A DNA stretch of 64,000 nucleotides from Vibrio cincinnatiensis. Its GTDB lineage: Bacteria > Pseudomonadota > Gammaproteobacteria > Enterobacterales > Vibrionaceae. Each line of letters starts with the position of its first letter. Position 1 is the first letter of the stretch. The stretch is from the NCBI RefSeq assembly GCF_022113815.1, contig NZ_SGOM01000005.1, positions 1 to 64,000 of the forward strand. The letters run 5' to 3'. The notes under the pieces were generated by a model, which made no database searches, was not told where the DNA came from, and was given only the letters and a program-made list of their open reading frames with translations. Made by a program: the position numbers and the translations under genes. This document shows positions 49,904-60,073 of the stretch, in pieces.

Positions 49904-50842
49904 TTAAATGGCTTCGCCAAATTGCGGGAGCCCCTCTTGCCAAAGCAACACTTTGACTCGAGTGTGGCGATTAGGATCCCACAGTGGATCACCTTCGATT
50001 TCTGTATAATCACGAGCATGGTAAACCAGCAGATCTCGACCTTGCTCATCCTGCGTAAAACTATTGTGCCCAGGGCCATACACTTTTTTATCCCAGTTCG
50101 TCTGAAAGACGGGCTGAGCCGATTTATGCCAACTATGAGGATCCAGAAGATCGCTGCCTTCATCGGCATACAACAGCCCCATGCAATAGTTTTCATCAGT
50201 AGCACTGGCTGAATAGGTTAACCAGAATTTTCCATGTCGATGAATAACCGACGGCCCTTCATTGACCCAAAAACCACGTTGCTCCCAATCAAATTCAGGA
50301 ATAGAAAGACATTGAGGTGGTGTTTTCAGCGTAACGGGTGTCGCTAACTCAGCAATATAAAGGTTGGAATTCCCTTGGATGCGGTTGTCTTTCTGCGCCC
50401 ACACATAATAGTGCCTTCCTTTGTGAGTAAAAGAGGTCGCATCTAAACAGAAAGTATCCATTCCCGTTTCAATCTGCCCTTCAAATGTCCAGTGATCCGT
50501 AATTGGATTGCTATTTTTATTGGAAATGGCATACATACGATGCTGAAACAAGCCGTCCACAATCTCTCGTGAAGGGGCGGCCGCAAAATAGACATACCAA
50601 GCCCCATCAATAAAATGCAATTCAGGTGCCCAGACTAAATCACTGTATGGCCCCGTGTCGGGCTTATACCATGCATTAACCACCTCATCCGTTGTGTTCA
50701 ATTCATGAATTGTTTTTGCTCGACGAATTTCAATTCGGTCATATTCAGGGACGGAAGCCGTAAAATAATAATACCCATCTACATGTTTATAGATATGAGG
50801 ATCTGCGCGTTGTTTAATAATTGGATTAATTAACTCTGTCAT
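49904..50842 (-). CDS. GH43 family glycosidase, arabinofuranosidase-like
   Basis: A 312-residue five-bladed beta-propeller hydrolase without signal peptide, hence probably cytoplasmic and acting on imported oligosaccharides. The GH43 catalytic triad is recognisable: the general-base aspartate in QRADPHIYK, the pKa-modulating aspartate in FCLDATSF and the general-acid glutamate in WVNEGPSV. WAPELHF is a further GH43 hallmark. By overall pattern it is closest to exo-acting alpha-L-arabinofuranosidases, but a xylosidase role cannot be excluded. It follows the symporter by 10 bp, indicating one operon. Confidence 0.85.
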   Translation of the reverse strand: MTELINPIIKQRADPHIYKHVDGYYYFTASVPEYDRIEIRRAKTIHELNTTDEVVNAWYKPDTGPYSDLVWAPELHFIDGAWYVYFAAAPSREIVDGLFQHRMYAISNKNSNPITDHWTFEGQIETGMDTFCLDATSFTHKGRHYYVWAQKDNRIQGNSNLYIAELATPVTLKTPPQCLSIPEFDWEQRGFWVNEGPSVIHRHGKFWLTYSASATDENYCMGLLYADEGSDLLDPHSWHKSAQPVFQTNWDKKVYGPGHNSFTQDEQGRDLLVYHARDYTEIEGDPLWDPNRHTRVKVLLWQEGLPQFGEAI

Positions 50843-50852
50843 TGAATGAACC

Positions 50853-52247
50853 TTAATTTACAAGACCTTTTATCGGTTTATTTGGTTTAACAGTACTGAG
50901 GTTTTCATCTTGTTCAAGAATATTGGTCGCCGTAATAGAATGATAATAACGGTCCGTCACTTTATACTTAAACATGAAAGCTCCCATGAGAAAATGAAAT
51001 AATCCAGGAATAACGGTTAACATTAATGCAATCCCCATTAAGGTATAATCAGATTGAGCTTGGTTCGCTTCATAATTAAACATTGTCAATAACCAGCCGA
51101 CAATCGCACCAGCAATTCCCATCCCGAATTTTTGACAAAACGAAATGCCACCAAACGCCAGTCCTGAAACACGTTGACCTGTTTTATATGTTCCGTAATC
51201 CACCGCTTCAGCAATGGCTGACCAGAAGACAGGCGCATGTAAATCAACCACGAATGACACCATAAAGTAGAGAACAAATGCCAAGAAGAAATCTCCCCGA
51301 CCAACCATAAAATACAGCAGAGCACTAAGGAAGAGTACCGCTATCTGGCTATAGCGAAAGAGTTTAACCTTACAATATATTTTTGTTATCCAAGTTGAAG
51401 CGACCATAGCAAGAATTGCTGCAACGACCCCTGTCGCAAGGAAGGCTGAAATAGTTCCGGCATCACCACCAAGGTAATATTTAGCATAATAAGCCGCCAC
51501 AGAACCACGAATCACATAACCAATAGTGCCGGTGACACAGACGGCACAAAGAATTAACCATTGATCATTTTTCATCAATAGCTTGACCTGCTGACCAAAA
51601 CTACTTTTTTCGACCTTGTGTTCAATACGCTCTTTGGTGGTTGCAAAACAAAATAGGAATAACAACGTGCCCATTAATCCCATCAAACCCATTGAATATT
51701 GGTAGCCTAGCTGAATATTTTCTTGCCCCCAGTAAACAGAAAGTTGTGGAACAATAATGGTTACTAAGAAGGCTGCAATTTTGGCAAAAAACAATCGGTA
51801 GCCATTTGCAGAAAGCCGCTCTTTCGGGTCATCAGTCAGTACGCTAATCAATGAGATATACGGAATTGTCACTGCGGTAAACATCACGGTAACAAGAATA
51901 TAAGTAGAATACGCATAAATCAGTTTCGCGTTATAATCCACATCCGGAGTACTAAAGGCCAAATAAACAGAAAGCCCAAAAGGGACCGACAAAAATAATA
52001 AATATGGACGATAACGCCCCCAACGACTTTTAACTTTATCCGTCAAAATCCCCATCAATGGGTCAGTGACCGCATCAATCAAACGTACGACAATAAATAA
52101 CATGGCGAGATCTTGCGGCTTAATGCCAAAGATATCAGTGTAGAAGAAGGTAATAATTAACATCATCGAAGAGATGACTACATTAACGGCCATATCTCCG
52201 GCACCAAAACCCACTTTTTCCAATACAGATAACTTATATTTATACAT
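50853..52247 (-). CDS. GPH-family sugar:cation symporter (MFS)
   Basis: A 464-residue twelve-segment transporter of the glycoside-pentoside-hexuronide:cation symporter family (MelB/XynT group). The N-terminal KVGFGAGDMAVNVV block and DPLMGILTDKVKSRWGRYRPYLL, with acidic residues in segment 2 and the basic cytoplasmic loop, are characteristic. With the GH43 enzyme it probably imports arabino- or xylo-oligosaccharides, possibly sodium-coupled. No dedicated regulator gene is adjacent. Confidence 0.88.
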   Translation of the reverse strand: MYKYKLSVLEKVGFGAGDMAVNVVISSMMLIITFFYTDIFGIKPQDLAMLFIVVRLIDAVTDPLMGILTDKVKSRWGRYRPYLLFLSVPFGLSVYLAFSTPDVDYNAKLIYAYSTYILVTVMFTAVTIPYISLISVLTDDPKERLSANGYRLFFAKIAAFLVTIIVPQLSVYWGQENIQLGYQYSMGLMGLMGTLLFLFCFATTKERIEHKVEKSSFGQQVKLLMKNDQWLILCAVCVTGTIGYVIRGSVAAYYAKYYLGGDAGTISAFLATGVVAAILAMVASTWITKIYCKVKLFRYSQIAVLFLSALLYFMVGRGDFFLAFVLYFMVSFVVDLHAPVFWSAIAEAVDYGTYKTGQRVSGLAFGGISFCQKFGMGIAGAIVGWLLTMFNYEANQAQSDYTLMGIALMLTVIPGLFHFLMGAFMFKYKVTDRYYHSITATNILEQDENLSTVKPNKPIKGLVN

Positions 52248-52597
52248 GGTTTTCTCATCTATTAATTCGTCACTGATGAATAGAATAATGAGAAGTGAAT
52301 CTTTCGGCTGTTAGAGATTTCATACAATGAAAGATCCAGCCATTTTGTACATGTCTTTAGCAAAACAAGTTATGTGGAATAGCGCCAACTCGATCATATG
52401 AACAATAATTCAGCAAGTTTTTTCCGATAAAGCTAGCAATAAAAGATATAACAATAAGGTTAATAAATAAAAACCAGCGGCGATATTGAGTCAGTCAGCG
52501 GTCATCTAACGCGCCAATGGAAATAAATGAATGACCATAAAGAATAGGAGAACAAAGCCAACAGACAAGCTGGCTTTGTTTTATATGAAGGGTAAGC
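52248..52597. other. Intergenic region upstream of the GPH symporter
   Basis: About 350 bp, AT-rich, presumably with the promoter of the sugar cassette. Visible structure: a 10-bp inverted repeat AACAAAGCCA/TGGCTTTGTT (52551-52560 with 52571-52580), likely the ytfP terminator. I looked for CRP-type TGTGA-N6-TCACA and LacI-type operators and found no convincing match. Confidence 0.5.
52551..52580. terminator. Hairpin downstream of ytfP
   Basis: 10-bp perfect stem AACAAAGCCA/TGGCTTTGTT with a 10-nt loop, 17 bp past the ytfP stop on the minus strand. The T-run is better on the plus strand (TTTTAT). Confidence 0.6.
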
Positions 52598-52942
52598 TTA
52601 CACGCGCTGGCACCAATCCCCTGATTCAATCAAGCTATTAAGCCGACTGGTATCTTGATAAATATAAATCCACGCGAGGCCATAAAGAGTGTCGATGTTT
52701 TCTCGTCGATATTCTACCGGGACATCTTCTAAAATATCCAATTGAGCCAAGGTGGAATCATCGACTTGGTACACTTCCCCTTGGATCGACTGTTGACCAG
52801 CACTCAAACCAGGATAAGGGCCAAGATCATGCAGCGCATAGCTCGGGGGTGTTACCCACATGCCAAGCCGTTGGCTTCCCGCTAAATAGTGATGATTCGC
52901 CTCTCCTTGGCGCAAGGTGCCATAAACAAAAACCAGATGCAT
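52598..52942 (-). CDS. ytfP: Gamma-glutamylcyclotransferase-like protein YtfP
   Basis: A 114-residue GGCT/BtrG-fold protein. The N-terminal substrate loop VYGTLRQGEANHHYL and the mid-chain GEVYQVDDSTLAQLDILEDVP, with the candidate catalytic glutamate, are present. Biochemical function of bacterial YtfP is not established. It follows tamB by 11 bp, the conserved tamA–tamB–ytfP arrangement. Confidence 0.92.
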   Translation of the reverse strand: MHLVFVYGTLRQGEANHHYLAGSQRLGMWVTPPSYALHDLGPYPGLSAGQQSIQGEVYQVDDSTLAQLDILEDVPVEYRRENIDTLYGLAWIYIYQDTSRLNSLIESGDWCQRV

Positions 52943-52953
52943 GGCCTTTCTCC

Positions 52954-55900
52954 TTAATTGAACTCAAACCGATAAAGTAGATCGATGGCACTGTCAACGC
53001 CGGAAACCGCTTCTAGATAAAGATCTCTCATCAAACGGTAACGTACAGTAAATTCCCCCACCGAGTTAAAGATCCCAACTCCATATTTGACCTGCAAGCC
53101 TGGCAAAATATATCCGCTCACCGTCACCTGAGAATCGTCACCAGAACCGGCAGTATCCAGTTGTAAATCTTGCACGCCCAGACCTTCACCAATTTTTCCA
53201 ACGACCTTACCACTCTGAGCTAAGCTTAGCCCAATCAGTGTGGTTGTCATGGCATTTCCTCCCGCCTCGCCATCAATATCTTGGCCGCGTAGTAGGTAAG
53301 AAAGCGCATTGGCTTGAGGCATGACGGGATCAGAAAAGATGGAGACGACAGGTTCATCCGCCGAGCCGGTCACTTGCACCCCGGCGATAACGTCATCTTG
53401 CGTATTGTCTGGGTTACGGATGGCTTTAATCGACAAATAAGGCTGGTCTGCAGGACCATTCATTAAGATTTTACCTTCTTGAATCAACAAATCTTGTCCA
53501 AATGAACGATATTGCCCCTTAAGGATATTCACTTCCCCGACAATAAATGGGCCTTTATCTTTCTGAGTGACATTGAGCTGACCAACCAGTTCCCCAAGCA
53601 AACCAAAGGCACTGAGTCGAACATCATCACCAATCATAATAGTGACATCCGTTTCAATCTGTAACGGCAGTGGATTTTGCTCATCAATCGGCATCAAATC
53701 TTGAGTTAATAACACCTGATCTTTAGAGACTTCAACCGCGCTTGGTGGCAGTTCCTCTACTGTGATTCTTCCCCATGGTAGAGAAATAGACCCAGTGATA
53801 TTGGCCTTCTCAGGCTGCATCGCCAAGGTGAGATCTGGCACGACTCTTATCTTCACCATTGGCGGGAGATCAACCAACAAAGATTCTGCGGCCACATGGC
53901 TGTTAACGCGCCAATCCGTTAAATCAGACCAATCGGCATCCCCAGTAATCTTTAATGTGCCTTCTGCGGTATCGATACCGGCATTCAATACTGCTTGATA
54001 CCCAGAGAAATCGATTGTGAGCTGACCCGAGCTCACCTCCAGGGGAGAAATATCGCCAGTTAGTGTCATATCTCGAACCGCTAGCTGCCCCATTGCTTGT
54101 GGATGCAATAGGTCACCTTGAACGGTTAAATCCGCGGTAATGCTCGATTTTACTTGGCTATACTCCCCAATCAATGGAGCCAGAAAATCAATGTTAAATG
54201 GAGTCAACTTAATCGCAGCATCTAATTGTTTTTCTTCCTTCGTCACATCAGGAATGGTTATTTGCCCAGAAAGATCGCCATTATCGGTTATATTCAGTTG
54301 CCAATCCGCCTTTAGCCTGTTGTCAGCCAACTGAGCATTCATCTCGATATTATCCCAAGCCAATATGATCGGTTGATCTAATGTTTGCTGCACTTGCCCC
54401 GCGGGAAGTTGTAGCGCGATATTCGCTTGCGGTGAAGATTCTGGAGACCATTTTGCCCAAAGGTGAGCATTCAATTCCCCTTTCAGTTGCGTGGTTTGAG
54501 GAAGGAAATCAGCGATCTGTTGGAAGGCAAACTGCGTGATCGACAGATCTACTTCACCTTGTTCACCCACCGTAGCTTGTTGGGTTAAACATAATGATGA
54601 ATCACCTTGTTGCCAACAATGGGGAGCAATCGTCACAGCCTGGTGATCAATATCGGCATAAATGTCGGTGGCTTGGTTGAGCACCCAACGCCCTTGTTTT
54701 GAAACCAGATCCATACGTTCCAGTTGCCCTTGCCAAATCAGGTGAGGGGCATCTTGCAGCATCCCTTGAATTGCAAGGTGAGTTGATGCCAATTCTGATT
54801 CCACCGCTAAAGTCACTTGATGTTCTTGCTGCCCCCCCGCCACCGTGAGCATCACACTATCAATGGTTTGCTCTTGGTAACCAATACCTTTCACTGTCAA
54901 GCGAAGATCCGCCTTGGGAACAGGCATAGGAACCACATCACCGACTAAGCTAACCCGCTGGACGGTGGCTTGGTCTTGCCAAGCCAATTGATGGGCTTGT
55001 AACGCGACACGAATATTCGGCTCATTAATGGCCCCTTGCAGAGCGATATTTCCCTGAACTTGACCAAAAAGATCCGGCACCGTTTTCTCTAACTCAGGCA
55101 AATGCAATCCGACATTCATTCGCCATTCTTTATCCATCTGACCTTTTACTGTCACGGAGTTGGGGCCATGTGCCATGGTTAAGCCGGATGTTGCAACTCG
55201 AAATTCACCACGACCCGCTCTATCATCTGCACTCAGTGCTCCCTCAATGTCCAATGGATAACCACGCACCTCCCCTTGAATATCCAAGAGAGGTAAATCA
55301 ACCTTCCATCCACCTTGAGCGGTTAACTGTCCGGAGGTAGCTAGCTGGCCATTAATGATACCTTGCGCTTCCGGCCATTGAATGGCCGGCTGAATATCAG
55401 TCAAATTCAGTTTTGCCTGCCAATGGGCAAGATCTGCCCAATCTGCGGTGACCTCCCCTTGAACCTCTCCGCCTAAAGTCTTCAATTGCAGCTGATGCAA
55501 TGTTACTTGTGTTAGCGAGCCCTCACCTTGTAATGCCACGGCCAAGTCTGGGAGATCCAGCCCCGAAAAATCACTTTGTAACTCCAGTTGGTAATGCGCT
55601 AATGAGCCTTGAGCCGCAATGTGCGGAGCAACAATAAAATACTCACCTTTACCGTTAAATGGCCACTGGGCATCCAATTGTTCCACCCGCACATCAAAGG
55701 GTAAGTCGGTTTGTAGTGGTTGTAAGTGTGCCTCTAATTGGGCTTTCGCCCGTCCCGCCAATTGAGCAGATAATGAGAGATGAGCAACACTACCGTTGGC
55801 ATGCAGTTGCAGCGTTTGACCTTTGAGGTCTTCCAGTTTCAGCAATGAACTCAAGCTCAAATCCAGTGGGTAATCGCCGCTTAACGTCGTTTTGGCGGAT

Positions 55901-56712
55901 AAACTGGCTTCTAACTCCGGCATGTCTAACTCAAAACTTTCTACTTCCACCTCAGACTGAGATGCCCGAGCTTGTAGCGCCAAACGATGAATTTGTATTG
56001 GGTTTGCCTGCTGTAACAAAAAATCTTTTAGTTCAAAACGGCTTAGCTTAATTTGCAAAGGAATGATGACCTCAGGCAAGGTCATCGGTGCATTATCGGT
56101 AGAAGAGGAGGCCTCGGTTTGAGGTTCTGAAGACACCTCAGCCAATGCGAGACGAACGCCATTCCACTGTGTAGGATCGATCCTTAACCGATTATTTTGT
56201 AATGCTCCCCCTGTGGAAAAATGTTGCCAAGCAAGATGGTTACCCAACAAATTCAATTCAATATCATTCAGGGTTAAGCGGCCAAGTTTGATTGGGATCG
56301 GGCTGGAAAACTGAGTCATGGGCTCAGACGGTTGTACGGCCGCCTCTTCTTCTGTCATCGCGGGTAATTGAGGTAAATCGACCGCTAAACCAGAAATAAT
56401 GACCTCATTAATACACACCATAGGCTCAAGCAAACAGTTGGCATTTATCGCCAACGTTAACTGTTCCAGTTTAACATCCAATGACAAAGCCTCATCACTG
56501 AACGTTACCCCGTGTAAGGTAAAGCGAGGAAATAAAGCCCCTTCACTATCGCTTACCGACAGTTCAGGTAACGCTTTGTGCGCTCCCCACAGCACGATAT
56601 TTAAACCAGGATGAGTAAACAATATTCCAGCCACGAATAACAGGAGCACAACCAGCATGCCCACCAAGCTGGCAGATAACCACTTGGTCCATTTCATCGC
56701 CCGCTTAATCAT
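52954..56712 (-). CDS. tamB: Translocation and assembly module inner-membrane component TamB
   Basis: A 1252-residue AsmA-like protein spanning the periplasm from inner membrane to TamA. It has been implicated in autotransporter/outer-membrane protein assembly and in anterograde phospholipid transport. One N-terminal transmembrane helix (about 12-32) is followed by a long repetitive beta-rich groove and the C-terminal DUF490/TamB domain (about 870-1252), which includes QGKIlmNGP-like and YGVGIFNSVGEFTVRYRL segments. Its ATG overlaps the tamA stop by 4 bp. Confidence 0.96.
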   Translation of the reverse strand: MIKRAMKWTKWLSASLVGMLVVLLLFVAGILFTHPGLNIVLWGAHKALPELSVSDSEGALFPRFTLHGVTFSDEALSLDVKLEQLTLAINANCLLEPMVCINEVIISGLAVDLPQLPAMTEEEAAVQPSEPMTQFSSPIPIKLGRLTLNDIELNLLGNHLAWQHFSTGGALQNNRLRIDPTQWNGVRLALAEVSSEPQTEASSSTDNAPMTLPEVIIPLQIKLSRFELKDFLLQQANPIQIHRLALQARASQSEVEVESFELDMPELEASLSAKTTLSGDYPLDLSLSSLLKLEDLKGQTLQLHANGSVAHLSLSAQLAGRAKAQLEAHLQPLQTDLPFDVRVEQLDAQWPFNGKGEYFIVAPHIAAQGSLAHYQLELQSDFSGLDLPDLAVALQGEGSLTQVTLHQLQLKTLGGEVQGEVTADWADLAHWQAKLNLTDIQPAIQWPEAQGIINGQLATSGQLTAQGGWKVDLPLLDIQGEVRGYPLDIEGALSADDRAGRGEFRVATSGLTMAHGPNSVTVKGQMDKEWRMNVGLHLPELEKTVPDLFGQVQGNIALQGAINEPNIRVALQAHQLAWQDQATVQRVSLVGDVVPMPVPKADLRLTVKGIGYQEQTIDSVMLTVAGGQQEHQVTLAVESELASTHLAIQGMLQDAPHLIWQGQLERMDLVSKQGRWVLNQATDIYADIDHQAVTIAPHCWQQGDSSLCLTQQATVGEQGEVDLSITQFAFQQIADFLPQTTQLKGELNAHLWAKWSPESSPQANIALQLPAGQVQQTLDQPIILAWDNIEMNAQLADNRLKADWQLNITDNGDLSGQITIPDVTKEEKQLDAAIKLTPFNIDFLAPLIGEYSQVKSSITADLTVQGDLLHPQAMGQLAVRDMTLTGDISPLEVSSGQLTIDFSGYQAVLNAGIDTAEGTLKITGDADWSDLTDWRVNSHVAAESLLVDLPPMVKIRVVPDLTLAMQPEKANITGSISLPWGRITVEELPPSAVEVSKDQVLLTQDLMPIDEQNPLPLQIETDVTIMIGDDVRLSAFGLLGELVGQLNVTQKDKGPFIVGEVNILKGQYRSFGQDLLIQEGKILMNGPADQPYLSIKAIRNPDNTQDDVIAGVQVTGSADEPVVSIFSDPVMPQANALSYLLRGQDIDGEAGGNAMTTTLIGLSLAQSGKVVGKIGEGLGVQDLQLDTAGSGDDSQVTVSGYILPGLQVKYGVGIFNSVGEFTVRYRLMRDLYLEAVSGVDSAIDLLYRFEFN

Positions 56713-58427
56713 AGTTCAGGCCCTAATGTGAAGTGGATTTTAAATTGATCACCCGGCTCGGAATCTAATCCCCAGGCAAAATCAAGTCGTAACGGCCCCA
56801 CTGGTGAAATCCAACGAATACCAAACCCTGTCCCGGTTTTCCAATCAGGACTGTCGTTGAAAGCATCACCATAATCCACAAATAAAGCTCCCCACCAGTT
56901 TCCTGTCAGGCGATATTGATATTCGAGAGAACTGGTTGCCATATACTTTGCCCCAGTTAATGAATCACTGGCATCACGGGGAGAGATAGACTGATAACCA
57001 TAACCTCGTAAGTTATTATCCCCCCCGGCAAAGAATCGCAAAGAAGGCGAAAGTTTAGAAAACTCTTCGGCAAAGTTAGCTCCCCCATCAACCCGAACGA
57101 GCCCACGGTGGTTGTTACCTAAACTTCTTAGCCAAGACGTTCCTGCTTGAACCCGTGTCACACGGGTTTCAGAAACAAACGCAGGATCACCATATTCGAT
57201 CGTAATGGTTTGTTTGTCTCCCCATGTCAGTAAAGAGCGGTTCATTCGAGTACGGGTTCGTGTATAGGTCACGCCGGGTAACACAAAGTGGGCGGTATCA
57301 TCGAGCAAACCTTGCTCATAGTTTTCAATCAGATAACGGATAAATAACGTGCGATGCCAACCGCTATCAAGCATCCAATGTCGCTCTAACGATAAATTCG
57401 ATTCCAAACTTTTCGTATCTCGTTTATCGACATGCTTCATCCCATACTGAATACGATAATACTGATGCAAAACATCTTCTAACGGAATTTTATAACCCGC
57501 CGTAATGCTTTGCTCCGGCTCAGAGATGGAAAAGCTACTATCAAAACTGTGCCCTAAATCATTGACCCACGGTTTTTTCCACTTCAAGGAACCTCGTACC
57601 CCCACATCCGTGGAATAACCAATCCCCGTTTCCAACTGATTGCGCGCTTTAGGCGCTAAAGACACCACCATAGGCAACTCTCGCTGCCCCGGATCCAACT
57701 GGCTAATGTCCGGTTTTACAAAGACGGAGGAAAACCAATCTGTATTGGCTAAGTTGAGGTTAAACTCGCCAACTTGAGAGACAAGGTAAGGATCCCCTTG
57801 TTGATACGGTTGTAAGGAACGAACTCGAACGTCTTCTATCTGGCTGCCATTGATTTCTGTCGCTCCGAAATGGTAGCGAATGCCACTGTCATAATGTAAG
57901 CGCACAAAAGCTTGCTGAAGATCGGGCACCACTTCTAGTCGGCTCAATTGATAATCGCCATCGAAATAGCCTTTCTGTAGCGCTAAATTACGCAATGACG
58001 ATTTCAAACTGTCATATTGGCTATGATTAAGGGGCTCGCCAATCGTTAACCCACTACGCTTGATTAAGCGGGCAAAATCTTCATCCTGTTCTGCCTCACC
58101 ACTAATCACAATATCCACTTCTGCCAAACGAACCACCTCGCCCAGATCCACTGTTACCGTCATCGCTTGATCGGGCTTGGTTACCTGAAAGAAAAATTGT
58201 GGTTGGTAGTAACCCAGAGCATTAAGCGCTTCGGTCATCATCTTTTCTAATCGAGATTGAAAACGTAACTGTGTGGAATAATCCGTATCGGGAATTGACG
58301 ATAGATAAGCGTCCACATTGTCTTTTACCTCTCCCTTTAGCCCTTCAATGGTTAAATCCACTTTGGCGAAAGTCATGGAAGAGAAAAACAAGGTAATCAA
58401 CAATGTTGGTAATAGAATGTATCTCAT
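56709..58427 (-). CDS. tamA: Outer-membrane Omp85-family protein TamA
   Basis: Omp85 superfamily barrel partnering TamB. The signal peptide (about 1-21, ending MTFA) is followed by three POTRA domains (about 24-265) and a 16-strand barrel. The Omp85 lid motif RFFAGGDNNLRGYGYQ and the late GIRWISPVGPLRLDFAW element are present. 572 residues, matching E. coli (577). It is divergent from msrA across about 246 bp, as in enterics. Confidence 0.97.
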   Translation of the reverse strand: MRYILLPTLLITLFFSSMTFAKVDLTIEGLKGEVKDNVDAYLSSIPDTDYSTQLRFQSRLEKMMTEALNALGYYQPQFFFQVTKPDQAMTVTVDLGEVVRLAEVDIVISGEAEQDEDFARLIKRSGLTIGEPLNHSQYDSLKSSLRNLALQKGYFDGDYQLSRLEVVPDLQQAFVRLHYDSGIRYHFGATEINGSQIEDVRVRSLQPYQQGDPYLVSQVGEFNLNLANTDWFSSVFVKPDISQLDPGQRELPMVVSLAPKARNQLETGIGYSTDVGVRGSLKWKKPWVNDLGHSFDSSFSISEPEQSITAGYKIPLEDVLHQYYRIQYGMKHVDKRDTKSLESNLSLERHWMLDSGWHRTLFIRYLIENYEQGLLDDTAHFVLPGVTYTRTRTRMNRSLLTWGDKQTITIEYGDPAFVSETRVTRVQAGTSWLRSLGNNHRGLVRVDGGANFAEEFSKLSPSLRFFAGGDNNLRGYGYQSISPRDASDSLTGAKYMATSSLEYQYRLTGNWWGALFVDYGDAFNDSPDWKTGTGFGIRWISPVGPLRLDFAWGLDSEPGDQFKIHFTLGPEL

Positions 58428-58673
58428 GCTGAATTAATCGGCGTCACTAGCGGTTGGCGTTCACTGGTTCAGAATCATACCGTCAATAGGCGTGGAAGTC
58501 TGTATGAGAATTATCCATTCATCCTTCCTTTTTCAACCACCGTCAGGTTAATAATGAAATCCATCATAAAGTGCTCTACGTTAACGTAGGAGCTCATCCC
58601 TGTTTCTGATATACAATTCAGAGTATCACTATTGGGTATAGTTCAAAAAAACAATCACCGAGAGATAAAGGCC

Positions 58674-59294
58674 ATGTTTAACACCGATTCCCTCATCAAT
58701 GCCGCACAAGCGTTACCAGGCAGGGCAACCGCCATCCCCTTTGAAGATAAACATTTTGTCTCTTCAATACCGCTCACCTATCAACCCAATGCCAGTGAAG
58801 AACAAATCTTGCTAGCAATGGGCTGTTTTTGGGGAGCAGAAAGACTGTTCTGGCAACAAGCAGGCATTATCTCCACTTCTGTTGGTTATTCCGGTGGTTA
58901 TACTCCCAACCCTACTTATGAAGAAGTCTGCTCCGGGCAAACGGGCCACGCTGAAGTCGTTCGAGTCGTGTACCAGCCTCAGTTTATGCCCCTAGAAACA
59001 CTGCTCAAGCTCTTTTGGGAAAACCATGATCCAACCCAAGGCATGCGACAAGGAAATGATCGCGGCACTCAATACCGATCCGCCATTTATACTTATTTAC
59101 CGGCTCAGCAAGCCATGGCTGAAGAGAGTTTGCTTAACTATCAGGCTGCCTTAAAACACCATCAACGAGGTCAGATTACTACCGAAATTACTACTGCAGG
59201 TCCTTACTATTATGCCGAGGGCTATCATCAACAGTATCTTGCCAAAAACCCTAACGGTTACTGTGGCTTAGGCGGAACTGGCGTCTGTTTTTAA
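58674..59294 (+). CDS. msrA: Peptide methionine sulfoxide reductase MsrA
   Basis: Repairs methionine-S-sulfoxide in proteins and free methionine. The catalytic cysteine is C51 in [12 protein letters not shown]; recycling cysteines are in the C-terminal [12 protein letters not shown]. The core [17 protein letters not shown] is typical. The ATG at 58674, preceded by AAAGG, gives 206 residues and fits the E. coli start; the frame opens 14 codons earlier without a ribosome-binding site. Confidence 0.96.
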   Translation: MFNTDSLINAAQALPGRATAIPFEDKHFVSSIPLTYQPNASEEQILLAMGCFWGAERLFWQQAGIISTSVGYSGGYTPNPTYEEVCSGQTGHAEVVRVVYQPQFMPLETLLKLFWENHDPTQGMRQGNDRGTQYRSAIYTYLPAQQAMAEESLLNYQAALKHHQRGQITTEITTAGPYYYAEGYHQQYLAKNPNGYCGLGGTGVCF

Positions 59295-59341
59295 CCAATT
59301 AAAACTCCATAAATTTTACAAACGCCTCATTCCTTACGCTC

Positions 59342-59432
59342 GAACAAGCAGAATAGCAGACTTGTTCTATACTTGGATTCACGCTGATTTAGGCGTGAAA
59401 AACAGACAAAGCAATCACCTTGTCTGCTTTCT
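59342..59432 (+). ncRNA. Run of three hairpins between msrA and ytfJ (possible terminator or small RNA)
   Basis: GAACAAG/CTTGTTC (59342-59348, 59361-59367), TTCACGC/GCGTGAA (59378-59384, 59393-59399) and CAGACAA/TTGTCTG (59403-59409, 59420-59426) follow one another, the last trailed by CTTTCTTTAAT. The last is a plausible msrA terminator. The ensemble could also be a small RNA 3' part. Confidence 0.4.
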
Positions 59433-59479
59433 TTAATAACCAAAAACCAAATTTCTCTATTTAATAATATGGATACATA

Positions 59480-60037
59480 ATGATGATAAAAAGAATATTC
59501 CTGACACTGACTTTTGTCAGCTATGCGCTCTCCGCTTTTGCACAAAATATACAACTCGGCCACCCCCTCCCTTTGGTTGAAGTCAAAAGCCATGGGGAAG
59601 TCATCCTTGAAGGAGATCAGACCCATTTTGCCTCTTGGAACAGTAAGCAATTACTCGGCAAAGTTCGTGTCATTCAGGCTCTTGCGGGACGCAGCAGCGC
59701 CAAAGAAATGAATGCACCGCTGATGGCCGCACTGACTGCTGCGCAGTTTCCTGAGCAACACTATCAGACCACCTCCATCATCAACCAAGACGACGCCATT
59801 TGGGGAACCGGCTCTTTTGTCAAATCCTCCGCTCAGGACAGTAAAAAAGCATTTCCTTGGTCATCCATTGTTCTTGATGAGTCTGGTGTGGTAGCGCAAA
59901 ACTGGGCGTTAGCAGAAAAATCGTCCACCATTATTGTATTAGATAAACAAGGGCGGGTTTTATTTATTAAAGAGGGCGCATTGAGTGAAAAGGAGATCAA
60001 CCAAGTTCTGACCCTCATTCGTGAACATCTCGCTTAA
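59480..60037 (+). CDS. ytfJ: YtfJ family thioredoxin-fold periplasmic protein
   Basis: A 185-residue exported protein of the YtfJ/transcriptional-regulator-misnamed family. The signal peptide (about 1-20, MMIKRIFLTLTFVSYALSAF) precedes NIQLGHPLPLVEV, a thioredoxin-like fold region with KVRVIQALAGRSSAKEMN, and VLDKQGRVLFIKEGALSEKEI. No CxxC redox pair is present. Function unknown. It is followed directly by the Zur-type palindrome. Confidence 0.88.
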   Translation: MMIKRIFLTLTFVSYALSAFAQNIQLGHPLPLVEVKSHGEVILEGDQTHFASWNSKQLLGKVRVIQALAGRSSAKEMNAPLMAALTAAQFPEQHYQTTSIINQDDAIWGTGSFVKSSAQDSKKAFPWSSIVLDESGVVAQNWALAEKSSTIIVLDKQGRVLFIKEGALSEKEINQVLTLIREHLA

Positions 60038-60073
60038 CCACAACAGATTCCCCTCACTCTTTTCTTGCTTGCC

